Source: an uncultured Dorea sp.
Lineage (GTDB): Bacteria; Bacillota; Clostridia; Lachnospirales; Lachnospiraceae
DNA: 64,000 bases
Assembly (NCBI GenBank): GCA_910579015.1
Contig: CAJTRO010000012.1
Span: 22,263-86,262 of the forward strand
Reading direction: 5' to 3'
Positions 42,018 through 53,510 of the stretch are shown piece after piece. Made by a program: the position numbers and the translations under genes. Below the pieces are notes generated by a model. That model did no database searches. It was not told where the DNA came from and worked only from the letters and a program-made list of their open reading frames with translations. The stretch's first letter is position 1. Every line of letters begins with the position of its first letter.

Positions 42018-42323
42018 ATGTATGAGGGATGTCGGGCAGATATCAGGATGAGCCGGATGGTGCTGAAAGAAGGCCGTTTCGACGCAAAGGTCCATCATTG
42101 CAGTATTATTACGTATAGACCGGAGGAAGAATGCATATACTTGATAGCAGAGGATACGGATATAACGGAATTCTCGCTGGACGGCAATTACGAATGCAGG
42201 ATCAGCCAGTCCGAGGGCGAGACGGCATGTATCGGCGCGATCCGGGAAAGATACTGGAACAAGTCCGGAAGAGTGTTGAAATTCCAGATCAAGAACGGAT
42301 TTTATAAAAATCTTGTAAACTAA
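42018..42323 (+). CDS. Hypothetical protein (101 aa)
   Basis: A 101-residue soluble protein beginning MYEGCRADIRMSRMVLKEGRFDAKV. It has a beta-rich pattern ending in GRVLKFQIKNGFYKNLVN, reminiscent of the small beta-barrel of PilZ-like proteins, but the RxxxR motif for cyclic-di-GMP is not evident. I do not assign a function. It lies alone between codY and the groESL control region, and its start follows AAAGGGAAGC. Confidence 0.6.
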   Translation: MYEGCRADIRMSRMVLKEGRFDAKVHHCSIITYRPEEECIYLIAEDTDITEFSLDGNYECRISQSEGETACIGAIRERYWNKSGRVLKFQIKNGFYKNLVN

Positions 42324-42335
42324 ATATAAAGTGTG

Positions 42336-42364
42336 TTGACAAACTTAGAAGAGAGTGCTATTTT
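42336..42364 (+). promoter_or_regulatory. groESL promoter
   Basis: TTGACA (42336-42341), 17 bases, TATTTT (42359-42364), just upstream of the CIRCE operator. Confidence 0.65.
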
Positions 42365-42378
42365 ATATCTAGAGTAAT

Positions 42379-42405
42379 TTAGCACTCTCTTTTTAGGAGT
42401 GCTAA
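42379..42405. promoter_or_regulatory. CIRCE operator (HrcA-binding)
   Basis: TTAGCACTC-N9-GAGTGCTAA, a perfect match to the CIRCE consensus, between the groESL promoter and groES. HrcA repression of the operon is therefore expected. hrcA is not in the window. Confidence 0.97.
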
Positions 42406-42445
42406 CAACTTGCAAAAGCAGAGTTTATCAAAGGAGGCATAAATT

Positions 42446-42730
42446 ATGAAGTTAGTACCATTAGGGGACAGAGTTGTATTAAAACAGCTGGTTGCAGAAG
42501 AGACTACGAAGTCAGGGATCGTAATCCCCGGACAGTCCAAGGAGAAGCCGCAGCAGGCAGAAGTTATTGCAGTGGGACCTGGCGGAACCGTAGACGGAAA
42601 AGAAGTGAAGATGAATGTTGCAGTCGGACAGCAGGTTATCTATTCCAAGTATTCAGGAACAACCGTAGAGATCGATGATGAAGAATACATCATCGTGAAG
42701 CAGGATGACATCCTTGCAATCTGCGAGTAA
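42446..42730 (+). CDS. groS: Co-chaperonin GroES
   Basis: The 10-kDa lid of the GroEL folding chamber, 94 residues: KLVPLGDRVVLKQL at the start, a mobile loop EETTKSGIVIPGQSKEKP, GPGGTVDGKEV and YSKYSGTTVEIDDEEYIIVKQ (two parts). AAAGGAGG precedes the ATG. Heat/HrcA control by the CIRCE upstream. groEL follows after 91 bases. Confidence 0.97.
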   Translation: MKLVPLGDRVVLKQLVAEETTKSGIVIPGQSKEKPQQAEVIAVGPGGTVDGKEVKMNVAVGQQVIYSKYSGTTVEIDDEEYIIVKQDDILAICE

Positions 42731-42797
42731 GCCGGGTGGAGATACTTCGGCGGATATTAGGCACAGCCTGCGGGCTGTCAGATTAGAGGAATATTAA

Positions 42798-44447
<1,650 letters not shown>

Positions 44448-44481
44448 GCCGCCCGGCTGTGCGCTCTGATATCGGTTTATA

Positions 44482-44508
44482 AAAACTCCCCGCCCGGGGA
44501 GTTTTTTT
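44482..44508 (+). terminator. Terminator of groESL
   Basis: AAACTCCCCG-CC-CGGGGAGTTT hairpin followed by TTTT. Confidence 0.9.
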
Positions 44509-44536
44509 AACGTTTACGGGATCGTGTATTGTTCGG

Positions 44537-44565
44537 TTGCACTGTCCAAAAAGGTATGATACAAT
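44537..44565 (+). promoter_or_regulatory. Sigma-A promoter for the DUF6106 gene
   Basis: TTGCAC (44537-44542), 17 bases, TACAAT (44560-44565). Confidence 0.65.
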
Positions 44566-44634
44566 ATTTACAGACGACAGTGCAGGGGGCGGGCGGTGCA
44601 GTCCGCCCCAATAAAGACCATGGAGGAATGGAAG

Positions 44635-45126
44635 ATGAATGATTACTATACAGAACAGATGGTAAAGAAGCAGACAGACATGAAGGATATTGCTATTAAG
44701 GCGGTACTGGCGGCGGCGACGATCGTTTCCTTTCTGATTATAATGATGTATCCGATCGGGCTGATCCTGCCGATCGCTATGATCGCGCTGGATGTGTTTA
44801 TATTTGGCCGTCTTAAGGTGGAGTATGAGTATTTGTTCGTGAACGGAGATCTTGACATCGACAAGATCATGAACAAGTCAAAGAGAAAGAAGCAGTTCTC
44901 AATGAATGTGGCAGATATGGAATTACTTGCGCCGTCCGATGCTGTGGAGCTTCGCCAGTACCAGAATGCGAGAGTGCTTGATTTCAGCTCCCGCAGCGGC
45001 CAGGGGAAGACGTATGCGTTGATCGTATCGGGGCAGGGAGAGATGAAGAAGGTGATCTTCGAACCTAACAAGACGATCATTGAAGGTTTCTATATGCTGG
45101 CGCCAAGGAAGGTGGTACGCTCGTAA
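44635..45126 (+). CDS. DUF6106-type membrane protein
   Basis: A 163-residue protein, started at ATG 44635 (GGAGG upstream). Two membrane helices at about residues 20-65 (DIAIKAVLAAATIVSFLIIM and GLILPIAMIALDVFIFG), then a cytosolic domain that begins VEYEYLFVNGDLDIDKI and ends YMLAPRKV. This matches a Lachnospiraceae family annotated DUF6106. No function is known. It stands alone between groESL and guaB with its own promoter. Confidence 0.7.
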   Translation: MNDYYTEQMVKKQTDMKDIAIKAVLAAATIVSFLIIMMYPIGLILPIAMIALDVFIFGRLKVEYEYLFVNGDLDIDKIMNKSKRKKQFSMNVADMELLAPSDAVELRQYQNARVLDFSSRSGQGKTYALIVSGQGEMKKVIFEPNKTIIEGFYMLAPRKVVRS

Positions 45127-45129
45127 CTC

Positions 45130-45201
45130 CTTTTTGCCGGCGTCTGCCTGGGACAACTTAAGGACTTAAGAATCTGGTGACAGATTCTTAACGGCAAAAA
45201 G
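45130..45201. other. Compound inverted repeat upstream of guaB
   Basis: Outer arms CTTTTTGCCG/CGGCAAAAAG (45130-45139, 45192-45201) enclose an inner perfect 10-bp stem TTAAGAATCT/AGATTCTTAA (45166-45175, 45182-45191, loop GGTGAC). No T-run follows on the plus strand. It lies after the DUF6106 stop and before the guaB promoter, and may be a 3'-end processing or termination structure. Confidence 0.5.
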
Positions 45202-45222
45202 TGAAAAAAACAGAAAAATCAG

Positions 45223-45252
45223 TTGACAAGTGACTGTATAATTAGGTATGAT
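45223..45252 (+). promoter_or_regulatory. Sigma-A promoter of guaB
   Basis: TTGACA (45223-45228), 18 bases, TATGAT (45247-45252). The leader contains a short stem GCGGAC/GTCTGC; I do not recognise a purine riboswitch in it. Confidence 0.65.
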
Positions 45253-45305
45253 AGCTGATAATATATTATCGGCGGACATGACCTGAGGAAGTCTGCGGAT
45301 GTTAA

Positions 45306-46790
<1,485 letters not shown>

Positions 46791-46805
46791 AGGGAAGGGT
46801 TGAAT

Positions 46806-47849
46806 ATGAGAAGTGATTTTGGTAGAACAACAAAGGGAGAGGCGGCTTCACTGTATACGCTGAAGAATCGCGGCGGGATGGAGATTGCGGTCTCAGATTA
46901 CGGGGCGGTACTGGTGAAGGTTCTGATTCCGGACAGGGACGGGAATCAGCAGGACGTGGTGCTTGGATACGATGATGTGGCAGGATATGAGTCCGGTACG
47001 CTGTATTTTGGGGCGGCGGTAGGTAGAATAGCGAACCGTATCGGCGGCGGCACCTTCGAATTGAATGGAAGGACTTATGCACTGACACAGAATGATGGTC
47101 AGAATACCCTGCATGGCGGGACGGACTATTTCGACAAGAGGATGTGGAAGGTGGAGGAAGCTGATGACAGCCATGTGGCGCTGAAGCTTTACAGTCCGGA
47201 CGGCGACCAGGGATTTCCGGGAGCGGTGGATATCCGGGTGACCTATACGCTGACAGAAGAGAATGAAGTGAAGATTCATTATTATGCGGTTCCAGAGGAA
47301 GATACCATATTGAATCTTACGAATCACAGCTATTTTAATCTTTCCGGACATGCTTCGGGCAGTATTCTTGATCAGGAGGTCATGATCTGCGCGGACGCGT
47401 ATACAAGGGCGGATGCCGAGTCGATTCCGACAGGTGAGATTGTTCCTGTTGAGGGGACTCCGATGGATTTCCGGAGCAGGAAGGTTGTCGGCAGAGAGAT
47501 TGAAGCAGATTATGAGGCGCTGATATTCGGCCAGGGCTATGACCATAACTGGGTGCTGAACGGAAGCGGGAACCGGTATGCTGCGTCTATGTACTCAGAT
47601 AAGACCGGGATTGAGATGAAGGTGTATACGGATCTTCCCGGTATGCAGTTCTATACAGGCAACTTTATCGTACAGGAGAAGGGGAAGAAAGGCGCGGATT
47701 ACAGAAGGCGTCAGGCGGCCTGTTTTGAAACCCAGTATTTCCCGGATGCTGTGCACAAGGAGCATTTTGAAGGGCCAGTGGTAAGAGCCGGACAAGCTTA
47801 TGACACCGTCACGACTTATCAGTTTAGCAGCCAGACTTCTTCTGTGTAA
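46806..47849 (+). CDS. galM: Aldose 1-epimerase (galactose mutarotase)
   Basis: Interconverts alpha and beta anomers of galactose and glucose. The 347-residue protein starts at ATG 46806 (AGGGAAGGG upstream). The beta-sandwich fold motifs are seen: GAAVGRIANRI, QNDGQNTLHGG, NLTNHSYFNLSG with the catalytic His, and YDHNWVL with the acidic residue near the C-terminus. No other Leloir genes are beside it; it follows guaB at 15 bases and may be cotranscribed. Confidence 0.92.
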   Translation: MRSDFGRTTKGEAASLYTLKNRGGMEIAVSDYGAVLVKVLIPDRDGNQQDVVLGYDDVAGYESGTLYFGAAVGRIANRIGGGTFELNGRTYALTQNDGQNTLHGGTDYFDKRMWKVEEADDSHVALKLYSPDGDQGFPGAVDIRVTYTLTEENEVKIHYYAVPEEDTILNLTNHSYFNLSGHASGSILDQEVMICADAYTRADAESIPTGEIVPVEGTPMDFRSRKVVGREIEADYEALIFGQGYDHNWVLNGSGNRYAASMYSDKTGIEMKVYTDLPGMQFYTGNFIVQEKGKKGADYRRRQAACFETQYFPDAVHKEHFEGPVVRAGQAYDTVTTYQFSSQTSSV

Positions 47850-47902
47850 GATAAGCCTGCGTGGGCAGTACTTTGTAAGAATCATACAGTCATATACGGG
47901 GG

Positions 47903-47936
47903 TGTCGGAAAATGATGTTTTTAAGCATTTTCCGGC
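47903..47936 (+). terminator. Probable terminator after galM
   Basis: 12-bp stem with one G-U pair (47903-47914, 47925-47936), followed by TCTCTATTTCTT. Confidence 0.55.
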
Positions 47937-48035
47937 ATCTCTATTTCTTCGTCTTCATAAATTTCTAAGGAACTTTTTACGAAAACCTAAATAGTATATG
48001 TTATGATAGGATTAGATTACAAAGCGGAGAAAGAC

Positions 48036-48737
48036 ATGAAGAAAAATATTAACAGTAATAGGCATAAGAAAAAAAGAAAAAGTAACAGGAAATTACAGCG
48101 CAATCTGCGCATAGGCCTGGCTGTGCTGGTTGTGATACTGATCGTCCTTTCGCTGATCAAGGTATTTAAGCCATCCTGGCTTACGAAGGATTACATAGAA
48201 TTAGAAGGAGAGAAGATTGAGGCGGTCGAGCCTCAGATAGATGTGGAATTATTGACTGTGAACCCGAACTCAAGACCAGGACAGCCAACGGAGAAGATCA
48301 CAGGCATTGTCATGCATTATACGGCGAACCCGGGAGCTTCCGCCATAGATAACCGGAATTACTTCGAGGGGCTTAAGGATTCCGGGGAGACTATGGCGAG
48401 CAGTAACTTTATTGTAGGCTTAGAAGGCGAGATTATCCAGTGCGTTCCTACCTGGGAGGTGGCATACGCCTCGAACGAGCGTAATATAGATACGGTATCC
48501 ATCGAGTGCTGTCATCCGGATGACACGGGGAAATTCAACGATGCAACCTATAAGTCCATGGTCCAGCTGTGCGCCTGGCTGTGCCTGAAGTTCGAGCTGG
48601 ATGAGGAGGCGGTGATCCGTCATCATGATGTGACGGGGAAGATCTGCCCCAAGTATTTTGTGGAGAATGAGGAGGCGTGGAAGCAGTTTAAGAAGGATGT
48701 GGGGGTTACGCTTGAGGATTTCAAAGGACAACAATAA
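48036..48737 (+). CDS. N-acetylmuramoyl-L-alanine amidase (Amidase_2), membrane-anchored
   Basis: A 233-residue protein, started at ATG 48036 (CGGAGA upstream; ATG 48003 lacks a site). A very basic N-terminus and one membrane helix at about 22-43 anchor it; the rest is outside. The Amidase_2/PGRP fold shows GIVMHYTANPGAS with the first zinc His, NFIVGLEGEIIQCVP, EVAYASNERN, SIECCHPDD and VIRHHDVTGKICP with the later zinc ligands. It cleaves the amide bond between muramic acid and the peptide stem, in cell-wall remodelling or spore development. Confidence 0.88.
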   Translation: MKKNINSNRHKKKRKSNRKLQRNLRIGLAVLVVILIVLSLIKVFKPSWLTKDYIELEGEKIEAVEPQIDVELLTVNPNSRPGQPTEKITGIVMHYTANPGASAIDNRNYFEGLKDSGETMASSNFIVGLEGEIIQCVPTWEVAYASNERNIDTVSIECCHPDDTGKFNDATYKSMVQLCAWLCLKFELDEEAVIRHHDVTGKICPKYFVENEEAWKQFKKDVGVTLEDFKGQQ

Positions 48738-48799
48738 AGGGATTGCGAAGAGGCGTATTTGTTGATATAATACACGAGTACACAGGGGAGGTGCATGGA

Positions 48800-49318
48800 T
48801 TGTTTGATTATAATATAGTGCTGATAGGCTTCATGGGGGCGGGAAAGAGTACGGTTGCGGACTGCTTAAGCGCCAGGTATGCCATGGAGACGGTGGAGAT
48901 GGATCAGGTGATCGAAGAGCGCCAGGCGATGAGTATCCGGGATATATTCGCTGTCCACGGAGAGGAGTATTTCCGCGATCTGGAGACACAGCTTCTAATT
49001 GAACTTAAGGACCAGAAGAATACGGTGATCTCCTGCGGGGGAGGCGCAGTCTTGCGGGAGCGCAATGTGGACGAGATGAAGAAGAACGGGAGAGTGGTGC
49101 TCCTTACGGCCAGTCCGAAGACTGTCTATGAGCGCGTGAAGGACAGCAGCGGCCGTCCGGTACTTAAGGGCAGGAAGAATGTAAAGGATATCGAGGAACT
49201 GATGGAACAGCGCAGGGAGAAATACGAAGCGGCCGCTGACATCGTAGTCAATACGGATAATAAGACGATACCTGCTGTATGTGAAGAGCTTATACAGCGG
49301 TTGAGGGAGATGGAATAA
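48800..49318 (+). CDS. aroK: Shikimate kinase
   Basis: Phosphorylates shikimate in aromatic amino acid synthesis. TTG 48800 is chosen because GGGGAGG ends eight bases before it. The 172-residue protein has Walker A GFMGAGKST near residue 9, the shikimate-binding D-x-x-I-E (EMDQVIEERQ), FR in EYFRDLE, CGGGAV, and a lid region with GRPVLKG. Followed at once by a YqeG gene, a usual neighbour of aro genes. Confidence 0.92.
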   Translation: MFDYNIVLIGFMGAGKSTVADCLSARYAMETVEMDQVIEERQAMSIRDIFAVHGEEYFRDLETQLLIELKDQKNTVISCGGGAVLRERNVDEMKKNGRVVLLTASPKTVYERVKDSSGRPVLKGRKNVKDIEELMEQRREKYEAAADIVVNTDNKTIPAVCEELIQRLREME

Positions 49319-49319
49319 T

Positions 49320-49820
49320 ATGTTTGATATGTTTTTTCCCGACAGATATGTGGTCTCCACATATGTCATTAATTTTGAACAATTGTACAGTGAAGGTTAC
49401 AGAGGGCTGATATTTGATATAGACAATACTCTGGTGCCTCACGGGGCGCCGGCGGACAAGCGTGCGGCCGCCTTGTTCGACCGGCTTAAGAAGCTTGGAT
49501 TCGCCTGCTGTCTGATCTCGAATAATCAGGAGCCAAGAGTTAAGATGTTTAACCAGGATATCCAGGTGGATTATATCTATAATGCTCATAAGCCGTCTAC
49601 GAAGAATTATGTGAAGGCGATGGAGATCATGGGAACAGACAGGAGTAATACGCTCTTTATCGGCGATCAGCTTTTTACGGATGTGTGGGGCGCCAAGCGT
49701 GCGGGGATCCAGAATATCCTTGTGAAGCCGATCCACCCCAAGGAGGAGATCCAGATTGTGCTGAAGCGTTATCTGGAGCATGTCGTACTCCATTTCTATA
49801 GCAGAAGCCGCAGACGATAA
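49320..49820 (+). CDS. yqeG: YqeG family HAD-type phosphatase
   Basis: A 166-residue HAD subclass IIIA phosphatase. The nucleophile motif is FDIDNTLVPHG near residue 40; SNNQEPR is motif II; KPS...K motif III; and FIGDQLFTDVWGAKRAG motif IV. Function in vivo is not settled. It begins one base after the aroK stop. Confidence 0.92.
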   Translation: MFDMFFPDRYVVSTYVINFEQLYSEGYRGLIFDIDNTLVPHGAPADKRAAALFDRLKKLGFACCLISNNQEPRVKMFNQDIQVDYIYNAHKPSTKNYVKAMEIMGTDRSNTLFIGDQLFTDVWGAKRAGIQNILVKPIHPKEEIQIVLKRYLEHVVLHFYSRSRRR

Positions 49821-49902
49821 CGGTGCATTCAGGATCAGCGTGCCTGTGTTCTTAAGGGGGATGCGTAAGCGAAGCCGTAGAGAGTGTTGTGAGAAAATAC
49901 TG

Positions 49903-49934
49903 CCGGGGCTGCCGTGAAGTAACGGCGGCCCCGG
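49903..49934. terminator. Hairpin between convergent YqeG and cyclophilin genes
   Basis: 13-bp GC-rich stem with one G-U pair (49903-49915, 49922-49934, loop GAAGTA). T-rich sequence on each side is modest (TGTCTTGTT on the plus side, CAGTATTTTC on the minus side), so it probably ends both transcripts. Confidence 0.7.
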
Positions 49935-49948
49935 TGTCTTGTTAAGGA

Positions 49949-50647
49949 TCAGTCGATCACGCGGATCTCTTTTATGGAAGGCTGGTCGTCGGGGGCTACG
50001 GTTCCGTCGTCGTCCTGAACGGTTGTATCTTCGCAGATCTTGTCTACGATCTCAATCCCTTCTGTCACGTGTCCAAAGGCGGCGTATTCCCCGTCCAGGA
50101 AGGTGCTGTCCTCATGGACGATGAAGAACTGAGAGGAAGCGCTGTCGGGATTCCTGGATCTGGCCATGGAGATAACGCCCCGCTTGTGTGAGATGGCGTT
50201 CTTTACACCGTTGCTTTCGAACTCTCCCTTGATGGTCGTCTCGGAACCTCCGGTGCCATTCCCCAGAGGATCTCCGCCCTGGATCATGAAACCGTCGATG
50301 ATGCGGTGAAAGGTCAGGCCGTCATAGAAGCCTTCCTTTGCAAGGGAGACAAAGTTCGTGACGGACACAGGCGCGGTATCGGCGTCAAGCTCCAGCGCGA
50401 TGGTGCCGTAGTCACTGACCTCGATCTCCACATGGTGGAGCCCGTCAAGAAGGTCCGAAAGGTCTTCGTCTCCAGAGCCGGCGGTCTCATCGTTGGAGCT
50501 GTCTGGAGCCGCGCCGTCATCCTTCGCGGCAGCAGTGCTGTCTGCGGTGCTGTCAGAAGGAGCAGAGTCTGTCCCTTTGGCCTTGCATCCGGTAAGAGAG
50601 GCGGCCAGGAGAACCGTGCAGAGTAAAAATGTGATTGCTTTTTTCAT
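49949..50647 (-). CDS. Cyclophilin-type peptidyl-prolyl isomerase lipoprotein
   Basis: A 232-residue exported foldase. ATG 50647 has GGAGG eight bases upstream. The signal peptide ends in lipobox SLTGC with lipidated Cys21, then an Asp/Ser-rich linker to about residue 75. The cyclophilin domain has GLTFHRIIDGFMIQGGDP and NPDSASSQFFIV, with catalytic Arg in FHRI, and YAAFGHVTEG. It likely helps fold secreted proteins outside the membrane. Confidence 0.92.
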   Translation of the reverse strand: MKKAITFLLCTVLLAASLTGCKAKGTDSAPSDSTADSTAAAKDDGAAPDSSNDETAGSGDEDLSDLLDGLHHVEIEVSDYGTIALELDADTAPVSVTNFVSLAKEGFYDGLTFHRIIDGFMIQGGDPLGNGTGGSETTIKGEFESNGVKNAISHKRGVISMARSRNPDSASSQFFIVHEDSTFLDGEYAAFGHVTEGIEIVDKICEDTTVQDDDGTVAPDDQPSIKEIRVID

Positions 50648-50749
50648 GATTTCTAAGCCTCCAATGTACGATTTTTGAATAATATGTTCCTGCCTATTGT
50701 AAAATCGGGCAGAATAAATGTCAAATGAATATTTTGTAAAGAAAAAAGG

Positions 50750-50778
50750 TTGAAAAAAAAAGTAATCTATTATAGAAT
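50750..50778 (+). promoter_or_regulatory. Sigma-A promoter of efp
   Basis: TTGAAA (50750-50755), 17 bases, TAGAAT (50773-50778), 67 bases before the efp start. Confidence 0.65.
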
Positions 50779-50844
50779 GGGAAAAGAATAAAAGCATGAA
50801 TGTAGAAATGTGCCGTCGAGGCACAGCTAAGGAGGAATTATAGA

Positions 50845-51402
50845 ATGGCAGATGCTTATATTGAGAAGGGTACGACTTATGAGATTGACGGGAAGGTGTA
50901 TGAATGCCTGGAATTCTTACATGTAAAGCCGGGAAAGGGTTCAGCGTTTGTACGTACCAAGTTAAAAGATGTAATTAACGGCGGTGTGGTTGAGCGGACC
51001 TTCAACCCGTCCAAGGATACTTTGAAGAAGGCATTTATCGAGAGAAAGGAAGTACAGTACCTGTATAATGACGGCGGATTGTACTATTTTATGGATATGG
51101 AGACGTTCGAGCAGACACCGGTAGGGGCTGACGACGTAGGTGATTCTCTGAAGTTTGTAAGGGAGAATGAAGTGGTGTCTATGAAGTCCTATCAGGGCAA
51201 GGTGTTCGCAATTGAGCCGCCGTTTACCGTAGAGCTTCTCATCACAGAGTCCGAACCAGGCGTGAAGGGGAATACCGCCACAGGCGCGACGAAGCCGGCG
51301 ATCGTTGAGACAGGCGCGCAGGTTATGGTGCCTCTGTTCGTAGAGCAGGGAGAGAAGATCAAGATCGATACCCGTACAGGACAGTATTTATCCAGAGCTT
51401 AA
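50845..51402 (+). CDS. efp: Elongation factor P
   Basis: Translation factor that relieves stalling at proline runs. 185 residues in three OB-like domains. The tip loop is [16 protein letters not shown] with the exposed Lys31; domain 2-3 marks are [20 protein letters not shown] (kept to one motif) and [26 protein letters not shown] precedes the ATG. The lysine-type tip is as in Firmicutes EF-P (5-aminopentanol or unmodified), not the EpmA type, but no modification gene is near. Confidence 0.96.
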   Translation: MADAYIEKGTTYEIDGKVYECLEFLHVKPGKGSAFVRTKLKDVINGGVVERTFNPSKDTLKKAFIERKEVQYLYNDGGLYYFMDMETFEQTPVGADDVGDSLKFVRENEVVSMKSYQGKVFAIEPPFTVELLITESEPGVKGNTATGATKPAIVETGAQVMVPLFVEQGEKIKIDTRTGQYLSRA

Positions 51403-51438
51403 GCGCCGGATCATGTTGTCGAAATTTGTAAAACGAAA

Positions 51439-51466
51439 AGCCTTGCAATCTTTGCAGGGCTTTTTT
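51439..51466 (+). terminator. Terminator of efp
   Basis: 9-bp stem AGCCTTGCA/TGCAGGGCT with G-U pairs, then TTTTTT. Confidence 0.85.
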
Positions 51467-51634
51467 ATAATGATAGTACCATAATATTTCAACTATTTTT
51501 CTGATTTATTCAAAGGCAGAGTTCCTGCCGGTTTCCATGAAAAATCAACGTACAGCCAGTATATGAGTATGGCCGGGAAGCTTTTTTGTGCTGTTTCAGG
51601 CTTTTTGGAATACTCCGTATAAGAAAGGAGAGGA

Positions 51635-52510
51635 ATGACATATTATCAGTTTATACATGAGGTAGAGATGAAGGTAAAGGAGAGGATGGAGGACGGCATA
51701 TCTGTGTTCATCCATTCGACAGTAAAGAATAACGCGGCGATGAGATACGGACTGACCATAGCCAGGAAGGGGACCAATATCTTTCCTACTATCTATCTGG
51801 AGGAGTATTACCGGCAGTTTAAGGGCGGAAGCTCCGTGGAGAGCATAGCCTCCGATATCCTGAGAACATATTCGACAGTGCATTTTCAGAAGCCGTTTAG
51901 CGGGGAATTCATCCAGGACTATCAGAACATCAAGGGGAAGATCATCTATCATCTGGTGAACAGAAAGTCCAATGAGGATCTGTTGAAAGAAGTGCCATAT
52001 GAAGAATATCTGGATCTTGCGTTGGTCTATTATGTACTGCTTGAGGTCAGCGCCTATGGGATGGCGTCTATGATGATCCAGAACGATCACCTCAAGATGT
52101 GGAACGTGCCGGAAGAGGAGATCGCCCGCAGAGCCCGTGCGAACACGAAGAGACTGCTTCCCTATGAATTCCGCACGATGTATGCTCTGTTAGAAGAGCT
52201 GATGGATATAGAAGGGACCGGAAGGGAGGACGTTATGTACGTGCTGAGCAATCAGATCCGCAGCCACGGCGCGGCGGCAATCCTGTATGAGGGGCGTCTT
52301 GCGGGGATTGGCGAGTATCTCAAGGAGAACTATTACGTGCTTCCAAGCAGCGTGCATGAGGTGATCATTGTACCAGAGAGCGCATCGCCCGGACGAAGCG
52401 TATTAGACCGCCTTGTGAGGGAGGTGAATGACACGCAGGTGGACCAGGAGGACGTTCTGTCAGACCATGCCTACTATTATGACAGGAGGAAGGGGTGTCT
52501 TCTTTTGTAA
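51635..52510 (+). CDS. DUF5688 family protein
   Basis: A 291-residue soluble protein of the DUF5688 family common in Lachnospiraceae. Typical blocks are NNAAMRYGLTI, PTIYLEEYY, YHLVNRKSNEDLLKEVPYEE, YDLALVYYV-like LDLALVYYVLL and LSNQIRSHGAAAIL with a C-terminal LPSSVHEVIIVP. Function is unknown. AAAGGAGAGG precedes the start. It stands alone between efp and the tRNA. Confidence 0.8.
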   Translation: MTYYQFIHEVEMKVKERMEDGISVFIHSTVKNNAAMRYGLTIARKGTNIFPTIYLEEYYRQFKGGSSVESIASDILRTYSTVHFQKPFSGEFIQDYQNIKGKIIYHLVNRKSNEDLLKEVPYEEYLDLALVYYVLLEVSAYGMASMMIQNDHLKMWNVPEEEIARRARANTKRLLPYEFRTMYALLEELMDIEGTGREDVMYVLSNQIRSHGAAAILYEGRLAGIGEYLKENYYVLPSSVHEVIIVPESASPGRSVLDRLVREVNDTQVDQEDVLSDHAYYYDRRKGCLLL

Positions 52511-52598
52511 AAATGCTGTAAAATACTCGTGAAAAAGTTCATAAAGTGCTCATATCGGAAAAATTAAAGAAAATGTGTGAAATGCCGATATCATTTCC

Positions 52599-52627
52599 TT
52601 TACTTTTTCGGACAAATATGTTAATAT
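52599..52627 (+). promoter_or_regulatory. Promoter of the tRNA-Arg gene
   Basis: TTTACT (52599-52604), 17 bases, TAATAT (52622-52627), 13 bases before the tRNA 5' end. Confidence 0.65.
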
Positions 52628-52639
52628 TACTTTCGTAAT

Positions 52640-52711
52640 GCACCCGTAGCTCAGGGGATAGAGCACCGCCCTCCGGAGGCGGGAGCGGCGGTTCGAATCC
52701 GCCCGGGTGTG
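52640..52711 (+). tRNA. tRNA-Arg (anticodon CCG)
   Basis: A full cloverleaf of 72 bases: acceptor GCACCCG/CGGGTGT (first pair G-U), D-arm GCTC...GAGC, anticodon arm CCGCC-CTCCGGA-GGCGG with anticodon CCG, variable loop GAGC, and T-arm GGCGG-TTCGAAT-CCGCC. The CCA end is not encoded. It reads the rare CGG codon. argS lies 0.8 kb downstream. Confidence 0.95.
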
Positions 52712-52753
52712 TATTTTTGTAAATATTTTTAAGTGCATATGGAGGTAGTCTTT

Positions 52754-53383
52754 ATGGAAGGAAGAGAAAGGGACTGCTTACGCCAGCGCAGAAGGCACAG
52801 AAGAGGCATTGTATTGATCACTCTGACCGTGCTTGCGGTGACCGCAGGAGCAGCCGGATCGAGCCTTACCGAAGCGAAAGTCCAGAAAGCACAAAAGACA
52901 AGTTCCGACCGTGTGACTGTGGAGAACAGATACTGTGAGATCATGGAGCTGAATCCACTCCGAAGGGAGGAATATCCCAGGGTTGCAGAGGCTGTGAGAG
53001 AGTATTACAGGCAGCAGGAGGAGGAAGCCGGTTTTGTAGAGGCTTATGACGATATCCAGGTCTATACGAAGGAAGGCAGATATAAGGGTACATATGTGGC
53101 GTTTGCCAGATACGACATGAAGATAAGGGACATTTATACAAAGGTTCCGGGGTTGGGCACGGTATATGTGGAAGAAGATGGAGAAGACGGCTATCGGGTG
53201 AGCGCTTCTGTGGAGGATGAAGATATCAAGTCTTATATCCGGAAGATTACGGAGCATGAAGATGTAGAGACGCTTATGGCCAGCACGCAGGATTCCTATC
53301 AGACGGCGCTTCGGTCAGACGCCTTACTTCAGGAAGCGTTAGCAGATCTTAAGAGCGCCTATGAAGATTCCACAGAGAGCTGA
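52754..53383 (+). CDS. Hypothetical membrane-anchored secreted protein
   Basis: A 209-residue protein, started at ATG 52754 (GGAGG eight bases upstream). A strongly basic start (RQRRRHRR) and a hydrophobic stretch at about residues 19-37 make a membrane anchor or signal; the remaining 170 residues are outside and have an alpha/beta pattern (YPRVAEAVREYYRQQEEEAG; VYTKEGRYKGTYVAFARYD). I recall similar genes near argS in Lachnospiraceae but know no function. Confidence 0.65.
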   Translation: MEGRERDCLRQRRRHRRGIVLITLTVLAVTAGAAGSSLTEAKVQKAQKTSSDRVTVENRYCEIMELNPLRREEYPRVAEAVREYYRQQEEEAGFVEAYDDIQVYTKEGRYKGTYVAFARYDMKIRDIYTKVPGLGTVYVEEDGEDGYRVSASVEDEDIKSYIRKITEHEDVETLMASTQDSYQTALRSDALLQEALADLKSAYEDSTES

Positions 53384-53438
53384 TTTTTCGATGGTCGGCG
53401 CCTGCGTATATGTTGTCACTGATTAAGAAGGATTTCAA

Positions 53439-53480
53439 AGGGCCAGATTCCTGTGGATTACAGAAAGCTGGTTCTTTTTC
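53439..53480 (+). terminator. Terminator between the secreted protein and argS
   Basis: 8-bp stem with G-U pairs (53439-53446, 53468-53475) with inner CTGT/ACAG, then TTTTTCATTTT. Confidence 0.75.
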
Positions 53481-53510
53481 ATTTTAAAAGAAGATTAAGG
53501 GAGGATAAGG

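Noticed and set aside
42351-42360. GAGAGTGCTA before the groESL -10, a possible second CIRCE half-site
   Set aside because: Only one half is present at this spot, without the matching partner at nine bases.
51417-51435. TTGTCGAAATTTGT shared between 36048 and 51418
   Set aside because: A 14-base match between two AT-rich intergenic segments; at the second place it is not palindromic and lies after efp, so there is no common function that I can support.
53384-53510. Possible T-box leader for argS
   Set aside because: No T-box sequence (AGGGTGGNACCGCG-like) is present; the hairpin there is an ordinary terminator with a T-run.
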